Shown here: positions 1-8,435 of the stretch, piece by piece
How the letters are laid out: every line of letters begins with the position of its first letter
How positions within the stretch are numbered: the stretch's first letter is position 1
Source of the DNA: CAZHGD01 sp964531735
GTDB taxonomy: Bacteria > Armatimonadota > UBA10988
DNA length: 64,000 nt
Direction: 5' to 3'
Assembly: GCA_964531735.1 (NCBI GenBank)
Contig: CAZHGD010000002.1
Location: 73,872 to 137,871 of the forward strand
Notes under the pieces: generated by a model
What the model was told of the DNA's origin: nothing
What the model saw: only the letters and a program-made list of their open reading frames with translations
The model's database searches: none
Position numbers and translations under genes: made by a program

Positions 1-874
1 GTCCGACGAGCACCTCTTCCAGGTCATCGCGGGTCAGCGTGACCTCCTGCGGCAGGCCGTCGGGCCCGTCCATCTGACAGGCAAGTGAGCCGCAGGTGCT
101 CAGGGCGATCTTGGCCTGCTCGGCCACTGCCGTGGCCTCGCGCCACCACGCCGCGTCACGGTCGGCCGGCCAGCCCAGCCGGGCCGCAACCAGTTCGACG
201 AGCCAGGCGTCGATGTCGTCACCGCCGAGGATCTGGCTGGCTTTGGCGATCACCGTCGAGGTGACCGCTTCGGCGCCGGCGTCGAGGGCGTCGGGAAGCC
301 GGACCAACGACAGGTCGACGGTGCCCCCGCCGAGGTCACAGGTCAGTACGCGACGGCCGGGTGCCGCGACACCATAGCCGATGGCTGCGGCGGTACTCTC
401 GTCGACCACCCGCCAGTGTCGCACCGGCCAGAACGACTCGACCCAGGCCAGGTAGCGCTGGAAGCTGCCGACCGGCACCGTGAAGACCACGGTGTCGCCG
501 TCGCGGTTCAGGCCCGGAATGCGCCGCAGTACCTCGCTGAGGAACCACCCGGCGGCCCGCTCCGGCGTCACCTCCAGACCGTCGAGATCGGGATTGAGGC
601 CCTGGATCTCCGCCGCGATGCGCCGCTTGAAGCCGCTCAGGAAGCGGGCGTCCGCGGGATGCGCCCGGCCGGCGGCGACGACCTCGTGGCCGACGAGCGT
701 CTCGACGCGGCGGGCGTCGGTCACGTAGAGCAGCGACGGGATCAGCGGCGGCAGCGCCTCGTCCGGTTGCGACAGCCCGGGTACCCGAACTGCTTGCGGC
801 GGCTCGCCGGCGCGCAGCGAGGCGGCCACGACGGTGTTGGTGCTGCCGAGGTCAACGGCGAAAACGGGGCGCAT
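1..874 (-). CDS. Divergent Hsp70/actin-fold ATPase (partial, C-terminus outside window)
   Basis: The ATG at 874-872 opens a frame that runs off the left edge, giving 291 residues of the N-terminal half. The phosphate-1 motif DLGSTNT lies at about residues 7-13 and the phosphate-2 motif CDLGGGTVDL at about 170-180, which identifies the Hsp70/actin ATPase fold. The sequence between them is far from canonical DnaK (no GIDLGTTNS start), so this is probably a specialised Hsp70 family member rather than the housekeeping chaperone. It is last in a minus-strand trio with the LysM/G5 membrane protein, whose stop is 9 bases upstream, and the S41 protease. A role in envelope protein quality control would be inference from those neighbours. 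Confidence 0.85.
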   Translation of the reverse strand, partial: MRPVFAVDLGSTNTVVAASLRAGEPPQAVRVPGLSQPDEALPPLIPSLLYVTDARRVETLVGHEVVAAGRAHPADARFLSGFKRRIAAEIQGLNPDLDGLEVTPERAAGWFLSEVLRRIPGLNRDGDTVVFTVPVGSFQRYLAWVESFWPVRHWRVVDESTAAAIGYGVAAPGRRVLTCDLGGGTVDLSLVRLPDALDAGAEAVTSTVIAKASQILGGDDIDAWLVELVAARLGWPADRDAAWWREATAVAEQAKIALSTCGSLACQMDGPDGLPQEVTLTRDDLEEVLVG

Positions 875-883
875 CGCTGACGT

Positions 884-1879
884 CTACTCCGCCTTCTCGC
901 GCCCGATCTCGGTCCGGGCCTTCTGCTCGCCGTCGTGCCGGCGGATCTCGACGGTGACGCGGAACGACTGCTGCTGCCCGTCCACCGCTTCGGTACTGCG
1001 CGAGATGCGCCGCTCCACGGTCAGCACGGTCAGCGGCGGCTCGGGCCGGCGGACCACCAGCTTGTCACCGGGCCGCACCAGGTTGAGGTCGCGCCCCGGA
1101 TTCCACTTCGCCAAGTCGGCCAACTTGGCGCTGTACTTCTCGGCAATCGACTGCGCGGTGTCGCGTGGCTGGGCTTCATGCAGCGCCGGCGTGTCGCCGT
1201 GGGTCAGATAGTCGACCGCTTGCTGCACGGTGAGGACCTTCTCGACCGGGCAGACCACCGGCTTGAGCGCCACCTTCTGGAGGAAGGTCGGCTTCTCCAC
1301 CAGGTAGTCGGGTGCGCGCAGGTCCTGGCTGACCCGCCGGCCGATGTTCTCGAGGCGGGTGTCCTGCGCCTCGGTGGCCATGCCCACCGACGGCAGCACC
1401 ACCACCGGCCGCCGGCGTTCCAGGTTGTAGATGCTGACCGCGTTGACCTGCACGTGCAGGACGTTGGTCAGCGATTCGGCCGCCTGCTGGACCGGCGACT
1501 GGCCACCGCCGCCGATGGCCAGCGGGTAGAGCCGCCGCACGCGGCGGATCACGCAGCGCTCCTGGAAGGAGGGCTGGCCCGCCGTGAAGTCGTTCGGCGC
1601 GTCCTTGTAGAAAGGATGCCGCTTGCGCGCGTTTTCCAGCACCGTCGACAGGGCCTCTTCGGCCTGGGCGCGCTGCGGCAGGTAGACCCGTTCGATGAAC
1701 GTCTCACGCTGCGCGTCCCAGACCGCGATGGCGTAGACGCGCGTGCCGATGCGGTCCAGCCAGGCCAGCGCCACGACCAGCAGCAGTGTGGCGAACAACA
1801 GATTGCGTTCGCGCTGCAACTGGCGCAGCCGGGCCTCCGCCTGCTGCAACTCCGGGGATGTATCCTCGGGCGTGCTCAT
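884..1879 (-). CDS. Membrane-anchored protein with LysM-like and G5-like domains
   Basis: This is a 331-residue protein. Residues 1-25 are charged and probably coiled, followed by one hydrophobic segment at about 27-44 (LLFATLLLVVALAW), so the bulk should be outside the membrane. Residues about 235-275 (AQSIAEKYSAKLADLAKWNP, then RPGDKLVV) match the LysM pattern of a peptidoglycan-binding repeat. The last 55 residues (TVLTVERRISRS onward) resemble a G5 domain. The middle 190 residues are not recognised. LysM and G5 together suggest binding of cell-wall glycan. It sits 7 bp after the S41 protease and is probably cotranscribed with it and with the Hsp70-like gene. Confidence 0.7.
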   Translation of the reverse strand: MSTPEDTSPELQQAEARLRQLQRERNLLFATLLLVVALAWLDRIGTRVYAIAVWDAQRETFIERVYLPQRAQAEEALSTVLENARKRHPFYKDAPNDFTAGQPSFQERCVIRRVRRLYPLAIGGGGQSPVQQAAESLTNVLHVQVNAVSIYNLERRRPVVVLPSVGMATEAQDTRLENIGRRVSQDLRAPDYLVEKPTFLQKVALKPVVCPVEKVLTVQQAVDYLTHGDTPALHEAQPRDTAQSIAEKYSAKLADLAKWNPGRDLNLVRPGDKLVVRRPEPPLTVLTVERRISRSTEAVDGQQQSFRVTVEIRRHDGEQKARTEIGREKAE

Positions 1880-1886
1880 GGCGTGG

Positions 1887-3299
1887 TCACTTCATCTGCG
1901 GGCGCAAGGTCTCGATGGCCTTCTTGACCTGCGGGTCCCACTCGTCGCGTGGCTTGCCGCTGGTCAGGGCTTGCACGTAGGCCTTCTCATCGAGGTCGAG
2001 CGCCACGGCCACGTCGGGCTTGATGCCCTTCTTGTTGATGTCGCGCTTGTTGGGCGTCAGGTACTTGGCCGTCGTGATGGCCACGGCGCTCTTGTCGCTC
2101 AGCGGCACGACGGTCTGCACCAGGCCCTTGCCGTAGGTCGTCTCGCCAACCACCGTGGCCCGCTGGTGGTCCTGCAGCGCACCGGCGACGATCTCCGAGG
2201 CCGAGGCACTGAAGCGGTTGACCAGCACCACCATGGGCAGTTGCGGCCCGTCGAAGAAGTGCTGTGGCGAGACGGCCAGGGTCTCGGCGGCGCGGTCGCG
2301 CTCCTGGATGTAGACCACCGCACCGTCCTTGACGAACAAGCTGGTGATGTGCCGCGCCTCCTCGAGCAGGCCGCCCGGGTTGTTGCGCAGATCGAGCAGC
2401 AGACCCTTGGCGCCCTTGCGGATCAGGTCGTCCATTTCGGCGCGCAACTGCTTGTAGCCCAGTTCGTTGAAGGCACCCAGGTAGAGGTAGCCGATGTCGC
2501 CGGCGAGCATTTCTTTCTCGACCACCGGTACATCGATGTCGGCGCGGGTGATCTCCACGTCGCGGGTCTTGCCCATCACCGGGGCCGGGTCGGTGCGTGC
2601 CTCCTCGGGATCCTTGCCGTACTTCTTCAGCAGCTCCGGATCGGGCTTGTTCGGCTTCGAGGCCGTCTCGATGGTCAGCTTGACCTTGGTGTTGGCCTCG
2701 CCGCGGATCTTGGACACGGCCACGTCCAGGCTCATGTCGGCCGTCGGTTCGCCGTTGATGGCGATGACATAGTCACCCGCCTTGATGCCGGCCTTGGCCG
2801 CCGGGTGGTTCGGGAACACGCGGATGACCTGGATCTTGTGGGTATCGTGGTCGATGCCCAGCATCGCGCCGATGCCCTTGAAGTGGCCCTGGTTCTCGAC
2901 CTGGAAGTTGCCGAAGTCCTTGGGCTCCATGAACCGCGTATAGGGGTCGCCCAGTTCGCGCAACATGCCCTTGATGGCGCCATAGGCCAGCCGCTTCTTC
3001 TGGGCTTCGCCGATGGGCTCCACGAACTTGCTCTTGAGGTGGCCGAAGACCTCCATGAAGGCTTCGAGCGGGTCGGGCTCGAACGCGCCGGGCCGCGTCG
3101 TGGGTCGGGTCAGCGCGCGCAGCAACGCGTCGCCCACGTTCACCGAAACCCGGCCGGTGGGGTTCTCCAGCGGCGCCCGGCGGCGGCCCAGTTCGTAGCC
3201 GACCACGAGCGTCATGACGCCGTAGCAGAGCACGGCCGCACAGACGAAAGCATGGGCACGAGTGAACAGACGAACCGGGGTCGGGCGGGTCTCGGCCAT
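1887..3299 (-). CDS. ctpA: Carboxy-terminal processing peptidase, S41 family (PDZ protease)
   Basis: This 470-residue exported protease cleaves proteins near their C-terminus. A hydrophobic anchor lies at about residues 15-37, a PDZ domain at about 135-215 (GIGAMLGID through GDYVIAINGEP) and the S41 catalytic domain after that. The Ser-Lys dyad is visible: Ser366 in the SASASE motif and Lys391 in TYGKGLVQT, 25 residues apart as in E. coli Tsp. The ATG at 3299 is preferred over a GTG 18 bp upstream because GGAGAG lies just before it. It heads the minus-strand trio and is driven by the promoter at 3350-3378. The Ctp family is certain; which protein it processes is unknown. Confidence 0.95.
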   Translation of the reverse strand: MAETRPTPVRLFTRAHAFVCAAVLCYGVMTLVVGYELGRRRAPLENPTGRVSVNVGDALLRALTRPTTRPGAFEPDPLEAFMEVFGHLKSKFVEPIGEAQKKRLAYGAIKGMLRELGDPYTRFMEPKDFGNFQVENQGHFKGIGAMLGIDHDTHKIQVIRVFPNHPAAKAGIKAGDYVIAINGEPTADMSLDVAVSKIRGEANTKVKLTIETASKPNKPDPELLKKYGKDPEEARTDPAPVMGKTRDVEITRADIDVPVVEKEMLAGDIGYLYLGAFNELGYKQLRAEMDDLIRKGAKGLLLDLRNNPGGLLEEARHITSLFVKDGAVVYIQERDRAAETLAVSPQHFFDGPQLPMVVLVNRFSASASEIVAGALQDHQRATVVGETTYGKGLVQTVVPLSDKSAVAITTAKYLTPNKRDINKKGIKPDVAVALDLDEKAYVQALTSGKPRDEWDPQVKKAIETLRPQMK

Positions 3300-3349
3300 G
3301 GGGCTCTCCACAACCACAAAGGGGCGCGTAAGGGTCTTCGGTGCCTGCT

Positions 3350-3378
3350 AGTATGCCCCAGCCGGCGCCGGGTGTCAA
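3350..3378 (-). promoter_or_regulatory. Sigma70-type promoter for the S41 protease operon
   Basis: Read on the minus strand, TTGACA (3378-3373), a 17 bp spacer and CATACT (3355-3350). It points at the protease start 51 bp downstream. Its -35 is only 12 bp from the -35 of the oppositely directed promoter at 3391-3419, so the two genes are transcribed divergently from a compact control region. Confidence 0.75.
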
Positions 3379-3390
3379 CGCGAGGGCGGC

Positions 3391-3419
3391 TTGACGCCGG
3401 GGCCGCCGACGTCGATAAT
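3391..3419 (+). promoter_or_regulatory. Sigma70-type promoter for the LapA-like gene
   Basis: TTGACG at 3391-3396, 17 bp spacer, GATAAT at 3414-3419. Transcription would start about 15 bases before the ATG at 3441, leaving a very short leader with GGAAG as a possible ribosome-binding site. Confidence 0.75.
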
Positions 3420-3440
3420 CACGCGGGAAGCAAACCGGCG

Positions 3441-3920
3441 ATGGTCCTCCTCTACCTGGCACTGCTCGTGGTCATGATGTTTGTCGGCGGCATGCTGATT
3501 CAGCATAACCCAGAGCCGGTCGTCTATCGTGTCGCGGGGTGGAGTGGCGAGTACACGGTCACCTCGTCGGTCCTGGAGATCGTCGGCCTCTCGATGCTGG
3601 TCGGCGCGGTGCTGATGGCCATGCCCTACCTGCGCCTGGCCTGGGGTGCCTATCGTGAACGCCGGCGGCTCGAACGCGATGCGGCCGACCTGCGCAGCGA
3701 CAACACCGCGCTACGGCGCGACGTGGAGAACCAGCGCACCGAGGCTCGCTTGCTCGAAGCCCGCCTCGCCGAGGCGGAGGAACGGTACGCGCAGTTGCAG
3801 GCCGAGGTCCGCCCGCTGCTCGAGGCGAAGCGCGAAGCGCCTGCGCCCGACGCCACCGCCACGTCCGCCAGCCCCCAGCCGCCGCGCCCGGCGTCAGCGT
3901 CGCGTTGGCGGCGCCGCTGA
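3441..3920 (+). CDS. LapA-like small membrane protein with cytoplasmic coiled coil
   Basis: A 159-residue protein with two hydrophobic segments (residues about 2-20 and 38-62) followed by a long charged stretch (about 68-135) with heptad-like spacing of Leu, Ala and Arg/Glu, predicted as a coiled coil. It ends in a Pro/Ala/Ser-rich tail. This layout resembles LapA/DUF1049 membrane proteins (lipopolysaccharide assembly protein A domain), but no residue-level signature confirms that. The start is fixed by the upstream promoter at 3391-3419; longer in-frame starts would lie upstream of it. It is divergent from the S41 protease operon. Confidence 0.7.
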   Translation: MVLLYLALLVVMMFVGGMLIQHNPEPVVYRVAGWSGEYTVTSSVLEIVGLSMLVGAVLMAMPYLRLAWGAYRERRRLERDAADLRSDNTALRRDVENQRTEARLLEARLAEAEERYAQLQAEVRPLLEAKREAPAPDATATSASPQPPRPASASRWRRR

Positions 3921-3986
3921 CGCGAAGGTCCGCGGACGGCTCCGGCGAACTGTGTGGCGTCTGCTGCTGACAGCGGGAGTTCGACC

Positions 3987-5357
3987 ATGCAGGTCCGCAC
4001 CAGGGAGATCTACTGCCCGGCCCATTTCGGCAACAGCTACGAGGTGATGGGCCGTGGCGAGATGCGTGCCCACTTGGCCGAGTTGGTCCACTGGGGCTTC
4101 ACTCGGTACAGCGACTGGTTCGACACGCAGAACCTGTCCGACCCGTACGTCAACACGCGCCACTACGACCTGGCCCACGCGCTCTGGGATCGCAAACGGG
4201 CCGCGTTCCAGTCGGCTCAGGCCGTCGGTCTGGAGACCAGTCTGGTCATCACGCCCAACCACGTGTTCGCCGACCAGGTCACGCCGGACAACGCCGCCGT
4301 CAAGGACGAGAGCCACGTGTTCGGCCAACTGGTCTGTCCGAGCAAGCCGGGCGTGCGGCGCCTCATACGCGACAACCACACCAACCTGTTCGCCGATCTC
4401 GCCCGATGCGGCGTCCGGCTCCGCGCCATTGCGTGCTGCCCGTATGACTACGGCGGCTGCCTGTGCGAACACTGCCAGCCCTGGATCGTGACCTTCGCCG
4501 AACTGATGCGCGATATCCACGCGGCGGCGCGCGTCCATCACCCCGAAGTGGAGATGCACGCCATCGGCTGGTGGTGGCAGCCCGCGGAGCACGACGACTT
4601 CGCCCGCTGGGCCGAGGCCGAAGCGCCCGGCGCCGTGGCCAGCATCGCGCTGCACATTCCCTACGGCGAAGTGGCGCCGGCCCAGGTGACCATGCCGGCC
4701 GGCACCGCGCGCCGGGCCTTCCTGCACAACGGCTACTCCGACCTGTCCGAGACGCCGCGCGACGTCTATGGCAAGTGGGGCCCGGTGATCGCCGGTGGGC
4801 GCATTCCAGCGACGCTGCAAGGACTGGTCCGCAGCGGCGCTGACGGCTATATGGCCTACTCGGAAGGGCTCTACGAGGACGTGAACATCGCGCTGCTCGG
4901 CGCGTTGAGCAGCGGGCTGGCGACGAACGCGACGGCTGCCGTGGCGGCCTACGCCGAACGGCACTTCGTGGTCGATGCGGCGACGGCTGCCGACTGGGCG
5001 CGCTGGCTCCTGGCGTTCTCGCGGCCGTTCCAGGCCGACCTGGCCGAACTGCGCCGGACCTGGCGCTCGCTGGTGGCGGCCGCGCGTCCCAGTTGGCGGC
5101 TCGAGCAGTGGGCCGGCAAGCTGCGCCTGCTGGAACTCCACGCCCGGATCGGCGAGGGCGACGACTGGCCGGCCTCGCGTATCGCCCTGGGCGATGAGTG
5201 GCTGGCGGTCACCGAGCACCTGCAGCGCCACGTCTGGGGCCTGGGGCCGGTGCGCCATATCTTCAGCGAGAAGTTCCTCATGCCGGCCTGGTTCGACGGC
5301 TACCGTCGAGCGGCCGGCCTGCCCGGTGACACCGGTGACATGGTCGCCGAGGCCTGA
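3987..5357 (+). CDS. TIM-barrel protein, possible glycoside hydrolase of unknown specificity
   Basis: 456 residues from the ATG at 3987 (an in-frame ATG 33 bp upstream has no better context). No signal peptide. The sequence opens with EIYCPAHFGNSY and has alternating helix/strand segments with conserved-looking acidic and aromatic clusters (YSDWFDTQN, ITPNHVF, AIGWWW, HNGYSDL), as in TIM-barrel carbohydrate enzymes of the GH20/GH84/GH123 type. A GGCLCEHC segment near residue 155 could bind a metal. I cannot name catalytic residues. It lies 17 bp before the large GH5-like gene and is likely cotranscribed with it, which supports a carbohydrate role. Confidence 0.6.
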   Translation: MQVRTREIYCPAHFGNSYEVMGRGEMRAHLAELVHWGFTRYSDWFDTQNLSDPYVNTRHYDLAHALWDRKRAAFQSAQAVGLETSLVITPNHVFADQVTPDNAAVKDESHVFGQLVCPSKPGVRRLIRDNHTNLFADLARCGVRLRAIACCPYDYGGCLCEHCQPWIVTFAELMRDIHAAARVHHPEVEMHAIGWWWQPAEHDDFARWAEAEAPGAVASIALHIPYGEVAPAQVTMPAGTARRAFLHNGYSDLSETPRDVYGKWGPVIAGGRIPATLQGLVRSGADGYMAYSEGLYEDVNIALLGALSSGLATNATAAVAAYAERHFVVDAATAADWARWLLAFSRPFQADLAELRRTWRSLVAAARPSWRLEQWAGKLRLLELHARIGEGDDWPASRIALGDEWLAVTEHLQRHVWGLGPVRHIFSEKFLMPAWFDGYRRAAGLPGDTGDMVAEA

Positions 5358-5374
5358 CGTGAGAGAGGTGTGCC

Positions 5375-8308
5375 ATGGTCTCGATGCTGATGGCCCTGCT
5401 GATGGCGGCCGCGCCGGCCGAGCGGCCGACGGTGGTCGACGCCGGTGTTCTGCGCTGGCAGGACGACCGCTCCGAGGTGGCCCTGTTCGGCGTCAATTAC
5501 TACCCGCCGTTCGCCATTGACTACACGCAGCTCAAGGTGCTGGGCCTGGACCACCGGCAGGTCATCGAGCAGGACCTGCTGCACCTCTCGCGCCTGGGCC
5601 TCAACTGCCTGCGGCTGCACTGCTGGGACCGCGAGATCAGCGATCGGGCCGGCAACCTGCTGGACAACGAGCACCTGGCGCTACTCGACTACCTGATCGC
5701 CGCCGCCAAGCGGCACGGGCTGTACACGATGCTGACGCCCATCGCCTGGTGGGGCACGGCCAACCCGTCGCCGGGCTTCTCCACGTTCTTCGGCATGGAC
5801 CGTATGACGACCGATGCCGGTGAGCCGCGCGCGGCGCAGCGACGCTACCTGGCGCAGTTCGTGCAGCATACCAATCGCTACACCCAGCGCAGCTATGCCG
5901 ACGACCCGGCGGTGCTCGCGTTCGAGATGATCAACGAGCCGATCTACCCCGCGGGCACGACCGACGAACAGGTGACGGCCTACATCGACGCGTTGGCCGA
6001 CGCCGTGCGCGCCACCGGCTGCCGCAAGCCGCTGTTCTACAGCTACTTCTGCAACCGGCTGACGGCGGTGGGCCGCAGTCGCATCGACGGCATCACCTTC
6101 GGCTGGTACCCGACCGGTCTCGTGGCCGGGCGCATGTTGACCGAGGACTACCTCGGCCGGGTGGACGACTTCGCCGACATGCGGCAGCCGGCCCTGGCGT
6201 CCAAGGTCAAGGCGGTCTACGAGTTCGATGCGGCCGACGTCGGCTCCTCCTATATGTACCCGGCCATGGCCCGGGCCTTCCGCTCCGGCGGGGCGCAGTG
6301 GGCCTGTCAGTTCCAGTACGACGCCTGGCCGCTGGCGCGGACCAATGTCAACTGGATGACGCACTTCCTGTCACTGCCCTTCGCGCCGGGCAAGGCCATG
6401 AGCTTCCTCATCGCGGGGGAAGCGTTCCGCCGATTGCCGCGGCACTTCCCAGCCGGGCGCCATCCCGAGAGCGACCGCTTCGCGGAGTTCCAGGTCAGCT
6501 ACCAGCAGGGCCTGAGCCAGATGGTCGGCCAGCGCGAGTACTTCCACAGCGGCGATACCACGACGCCGGCGAAGAACGCCGCGGCGCTCCAGCGCGTGTA
6601 CGGCGTGGGCAGTTCGCCGGTCGTGGCTTACGAGGGCACGGGTGCCTACTTCCTCGACCAGGAGGCCCCGGGCGTCTGGCGGCTGGAAGTCTATCCAGAC
6701 GTGGTCTGGGTGGCCGACCCGCACGGCCACCCGTCGCTCAACCGCGAGGTGTCGCGGGTCCGCTGGCTCAGCCGCGCCATGACCGTGCGCCTGCCCGATC
6801 TCGGCGAAGGCTTCAGCGCGGCCGCGTTGGACGCCGGGAACCAGTTCCGGCCGACGGTGGCCGGCGCTCGCGTGACGGTGCGGCCCGGCGTCTACCGCTT
6901 GTGCCGCGCCGGGCAGACCGCGCCGGCCGGCGGCAAGGCGCCCTACTTCGCGCCGCCCGAGGAGCCCGGACGGCCGACGTTGGTCTGGCACGACCCCGCA
7001 CCGACGACGCTCGCGGGCGACGATCTGCCAATTCGCGCCACCTGTACCGACGATGCGGCCGACCTGACGGTCTGGTACCGGACGGACGGCGGCTGGCAGC
7101 AACGGCGCCTGGAGCGTCACGGCGCCTTCCGCTACGAGGGTGTGGTGCCGGCGGCGGCGCTCACACCGGGACGGCTGGAGTACGCGGTGGCGATGACGCG
7201 CGAGGGTCGCACCACCACGTTCCCGGGCGCCCTGGCCGGCGCGCCGGACCGGCTGGCCGCGGTGGCGCCCGAGACCATCTGGTCGGCGCGCGCCCTGGCC
7301 GCCCCGCCGGCGGCTCAACTGCACGAGACGCCCGGTGAGCAGGTGACGACGCGCCTGGTCGATGGTGTGCTGCGCATCGCGGCCACCGCATTCTCGCAGC
7401 GCCAAGGCTCGTGCCTCTCGTGCAGCTTCCCGGTGACCGGCCGGCCGGCCGGTGAGCGGACCGCACTGCGACTGCGGCTGCGCGCCGGCGAGCCAGCGAC
7501 CAACGCCGTGGAAGTGATCCTGTCGTGCGCCGACGGCAAGCAGTACGACACGGTCCAGAGCATCGGCCAGCGTTGGCGCGAGGTCAACGTGCCGCTGCTC
7601 AACTGGAAGCCACGCGGTGCGACGCCGCCGGGCACCATCGACCCGGCGACGGTCCGGCAGGTCACGCTCGTGTTCGGTACCTGGCTGTATGGCGCGGCGG
7701 CCAGCCGGCCGCACGCTGTGGAGCTGGCGCAGATCGACTTGGCGCCACCGCTCAGCACCTGGGCGGTGCCCATCGAGGCCGTCGGGCCACCGGTGTCGCT
7801 GCTGCAGGCGGCCGAGGCCAGCAAGCGGGGGGTGCAGCACGTCGGTGGACGCCTGATGCTGGTGAGTGGCCCGGCCGACCAGGACGCCATCGAGCTGTCG
7901 TGCAGCGGCTTCGGGCCGCCGCCCGATGCCTTCGGCGTGACCTGCCCGCTGCCTATTCAGGCGCCTGTTCGCCGCGCGGCCATGGCGCGGTGCGAGCGGC
8001 TGCGCCTAAAGGTCCGCGGGCTCACGCCGGCGTCGACCGGGCTGGAGGTGGTGCTGAGCGAAGCCGACGGCAGCGCCTGGGGGACCACCGTGGTGGTGCC
8101 GCCGGACTGGGGCGACGTTGAAGTGCCGGTGGCGCAACTGCGTTACTTTGGTCACTGGCACAAGGTGCCCGGCCGCGGTGGCCAAGGGGACCGGGTGCGG
8201 CCCGATCAGGTCGTCAGTTGGCACCTGACCATCGGCCCCTGGCTGAACCCCGAGCACGGGCGCGGGCCGTGGCGCGTGCAGGTGTCGGAGTTGGCGCTGG
8301 ACCGCTGA
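5375..8308 (+). CDS. Exported GH5-like glycoside hydrolase with C-terminal beta domains
   Basis: A 977-residue protein starting with a short hydrophobic leader (residues 1-15). Residues about 35-400 form a GH5/GH-A clan barrel: GVNYYPPF at strand 1, LRLHCWD, and the acid/base motif FEMINEP with Glu188. Glu283 in VYEFDAAD is the likely nucleophile; the 95-residue spacing suits clan A. The remaining 550 residues look like beta-sandwich modules, with two similar stretches near 640-760 and 800-975 that resemble carbohydrate-binding or discoidin-like domains. It probably acts on plant or microbial polysaccharide outside the cell. The substrate is not predictable. It follows the TIM-barrel gene closely. 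Confidence 0.8.
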   Translation: MVSMLMALLMAAAPAERPTVVDAGVLRWQDDRSEVALFGVNYYPPFAIDYTQLKVLGLDHRQVIEQDLLHLSRLGLNCLRLHCWDREISDRAGNLLDNEHLALLDYLIAAAKRHGLYTMLTPIAWWGTANPSPGFSTFFGMDRMTTDAGEPRAAQRRYLAQFVQHTNRYTQRSYADDPAVLAFEMINEPIYPAGTTDEQVTAYIDALADAVRATGCRKPLFYSYFCNRLTAVGRSRIDGITFGWYPTGLVAGRMLTEDYLGRVDDFADMRQPALASKVKAVYEFDAADVGSSYMYPAMARAFRSGGAQWACQFQYDAWPLARTNVNWMTHFLSLPFAPGKAMSFLIAGEAFRRLPRHFPAGRHPESDRFAEFQVSYQQGLSQMVGQREYFHSGDTTTPAKNAAALQRVYGVGSSPVVAYEGTGAYFLDQEAPGVWRLEVYPDVVWVADPHGHPSLNREVSRVRWLSRAMTVRLPDLGEGFSAAALDAGNQFRPTVAGARVTVRPGVYRLCRAGQTAPAGGKAPYFAPPEEPGRPTLVWHDPAPTTLAGDDLPIRATCTDDAADLTVWYRTDGGWQQRRLERHGAFRYEGVVPAAALTPGRLEYAVAMTREGRTTTFPGALAGAPDRLAAVAPETIWSARALAAPPAAQLHETPGEQVTTRLVDGVLRIAATAFSQRQGSCLSCSFPVTGRPAGERTALRLRLRAGEPATNAVEVILSCADGKQYDTVQSIGQRWREVNVPLLNWKPRGATPPGTIDPATVRQVTLVFGTWLYGAAASRPHAVELAQIDLAPPLSTWAVPIEAVGPPVSLLQAAEASKRGVQHVGGRLMLVSGPADQDAIELSCSGFGPPPDAFGVTCPLPIQAPVRRAAMARCERLRLKVRGLTPASTGLEVVLSEADGSAWGTTVVVPPDWGDVEVPVAQLRYFGHWHKVPGRGGQGDRVRPDQVVSWHLTIGPWLNPEHGRGPWRVQVSELALDR

Positions 8309-8329
8309 CCGTCTGAGCTGGCGGGCGGG

Positions 8330-8359
8330 TTGACAGGCCCTGTAACGGGCGGCTATGCT
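8330..8359 (+). promoter_or_regulatory. Sigma70-type promoter for DUF3084 / RuvC-like pair
   Basis: TTGACA at 8330-8335, 18 bp spacer, TATGCT at 8354-8359. The -10 contains an ATG in frame with the DUF3084 protein, so that upstream ATG cannot be the translation start; the start at 8436 follows. Confidence 0.8.
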
Positions 8360-8435
8360 GCGACGCAGGCAACGCCGGTCACCTGGGATTGGCGTTGGCC
8401 CGTCGCGGTCTGAGTGCGTGTGTTTGGAGTGCTGG